A stretch of DNA of 64,000 nucleotides from Liolophura sinensis (taxonomy: Eukaryota > Mollusca > Polyplacophora > Chitonida > Chitonidae). The number at the start of each line of letters is the position of its first letter. Positions within the stretch are counted from its first letter, which is position 1. The notes under the pieces were generated by a model, which was not told the DNA's origin, searched no databases, and saw only the letters and a program-made list of their open reading frames with translations. The stretch lies in assembly GCF_032854445.1 (NCBI RefSeq), contig NW_027017972.1, positions 1 to 64,000 of the forward strand, read 5' to 3'. Shown piece by piece: positions 63,313 to 64,000 of the stretch. The position numbers were made by a program, and so were the translations under genes.

Positions 63313-64000
63313 CTAAAAGGATGAACGAGAAGACAACAACATTATTTACAGTCTGTGCAAGTATTACTAATAACCCATCAACAGTTTGGTACGTAGAAGC
63401 TTGAGCTTGCAGACAGGGACCTTCTCCACGTAAAGTAGCTCTGGCTTATGTTAATCTATGTAGTCTTCTGTTCCTTCCAGCCTATGACAGTATATTAAAT
63501 GTACAAGCATGCATGGATGCTTTGTATTTCATGTCGTGTTTAACAATTTTAATGCCCAGACCGTTACATGTCTAATGTAGTATACCTGTATGACAAGACA
63601 GCTATGGTCAGTTTGACCCGATTCACCTTTATGTACAAAAAGGTAGCCCACTGATGCATGTGTACAGTGTATGTCAATATTTTGAGTCACACTCTCACAG
63701 TTACTGTACCTAAACCAAAGCATGACGGACAGACAGAAACACCAAAATTATTTTACTTTGGTTGTCTTTTATAGAAGCATGGGACCTTAATAAGCATAAT
63801 GATGCAGACAGTGATGTGATGACTTAAGCAGGCAAACCGCACTTTAAGAGGTTTTTAAGCCTTTAGTAAAGTTGACAAAGTAGGTAACTTATTTATTTAC
63901 TTGATTGGTGTAGAATATTTGACTTATACATATACAACAACAGTCAGCATTATGGAGGGAGGAGCCAGACTTGGAAACCAACAAGCATGCACAGCTTGCT
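63313..64000 (-). other. Intron or upstream sequence, with reversed SINE
   Basis: At about 63888-63970 the reverse complement of the SINE 3' end is visible (TTATTTATTTACTTGATTGG, then CAGCATTATGGAGGGAGGAG). Nothing else was recognised to the window edge. Confidence 0.6.

Overview
The window looks like genomic DNA of a lophotrochozoan animal, most likely a mollusc. It has split genes with GT-AG introns, an animal PSMC3IP/HOP2 gene, LINEs with an endonuclease-RT-RNase H ORF2, and tRNA-derived SINEs. The LINE and SINE 3' ends share a 'TGAAATATT...CGTTAA' motif that I associate from memory with molluscan repeats. No bacterial, CRISPR or viral features were seen. Species assignment is inference.

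Positions 1-31443 are an almost gene-free, same-strand stack of one LINE family (I superfamily, I/Nimb-like: ORF1 with CCHC knuckles; ORF2 with APE endonuclease, RT, RNase H and a C-terminal CCHC-like finger; 3' end in (CATT)n). I resolve it as element A (cut by the window edge), B (older, split into three pieces), C (complete, nested in B, both ORFs open), D (complete, nested in B, both ORFs broken), H (5'-truncated), I (3' UTR scrap), J (complete but frameshifted), F (split by G), G (5'-truncated, nested in F) and K (old 3' scrap). C, D and G have perfect target-site duplications inside sister elements. The other junctions run from a CATT tail straight into a truncated head, as if each new copy landed in the tail of the previous one. 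ORF1 and ORF2 overlap as TAATG in C, H, J and L.

Positions 31724-47851 carry PSMC3IP (HOP2, meiotic recombination cofactor). I reconstruct nine coding exons whose phases join into a 211-residue protein, close to the 217 residues of human HOP2 (length from memory). Its introns hold a G-rich repeat, a 13-unit minisatellite grown from the end of exon 4 and its splice donor, a complete sense LINE (L, 35883-41814) with a perfect 12-bp duplication, several minisatellites, and tRNA-derived SINEs, one of which abuts the last splice acceptor.

Positions 48100-64000 contain the last three coding exons of an unrecognised minus-strand gene (63312 down to 54616): a Ser/Pro/Thr-rich tail with three NPF motifs ending in a possible class I PDZ ligand, TEL. 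It is followed by AT-rich sequence that may be a long 3' UTR. The rest is intronic or intergenic, with a 58-bp minisatellite of about 1.6 kb, a 21-bp minisatellite, a TA microsatellite and SINE remnants.

All domain and family names come from motif reading without database searches. Exon boundaries rest on splice consensus, phase and remembered similarity to vertebrate HOP2.
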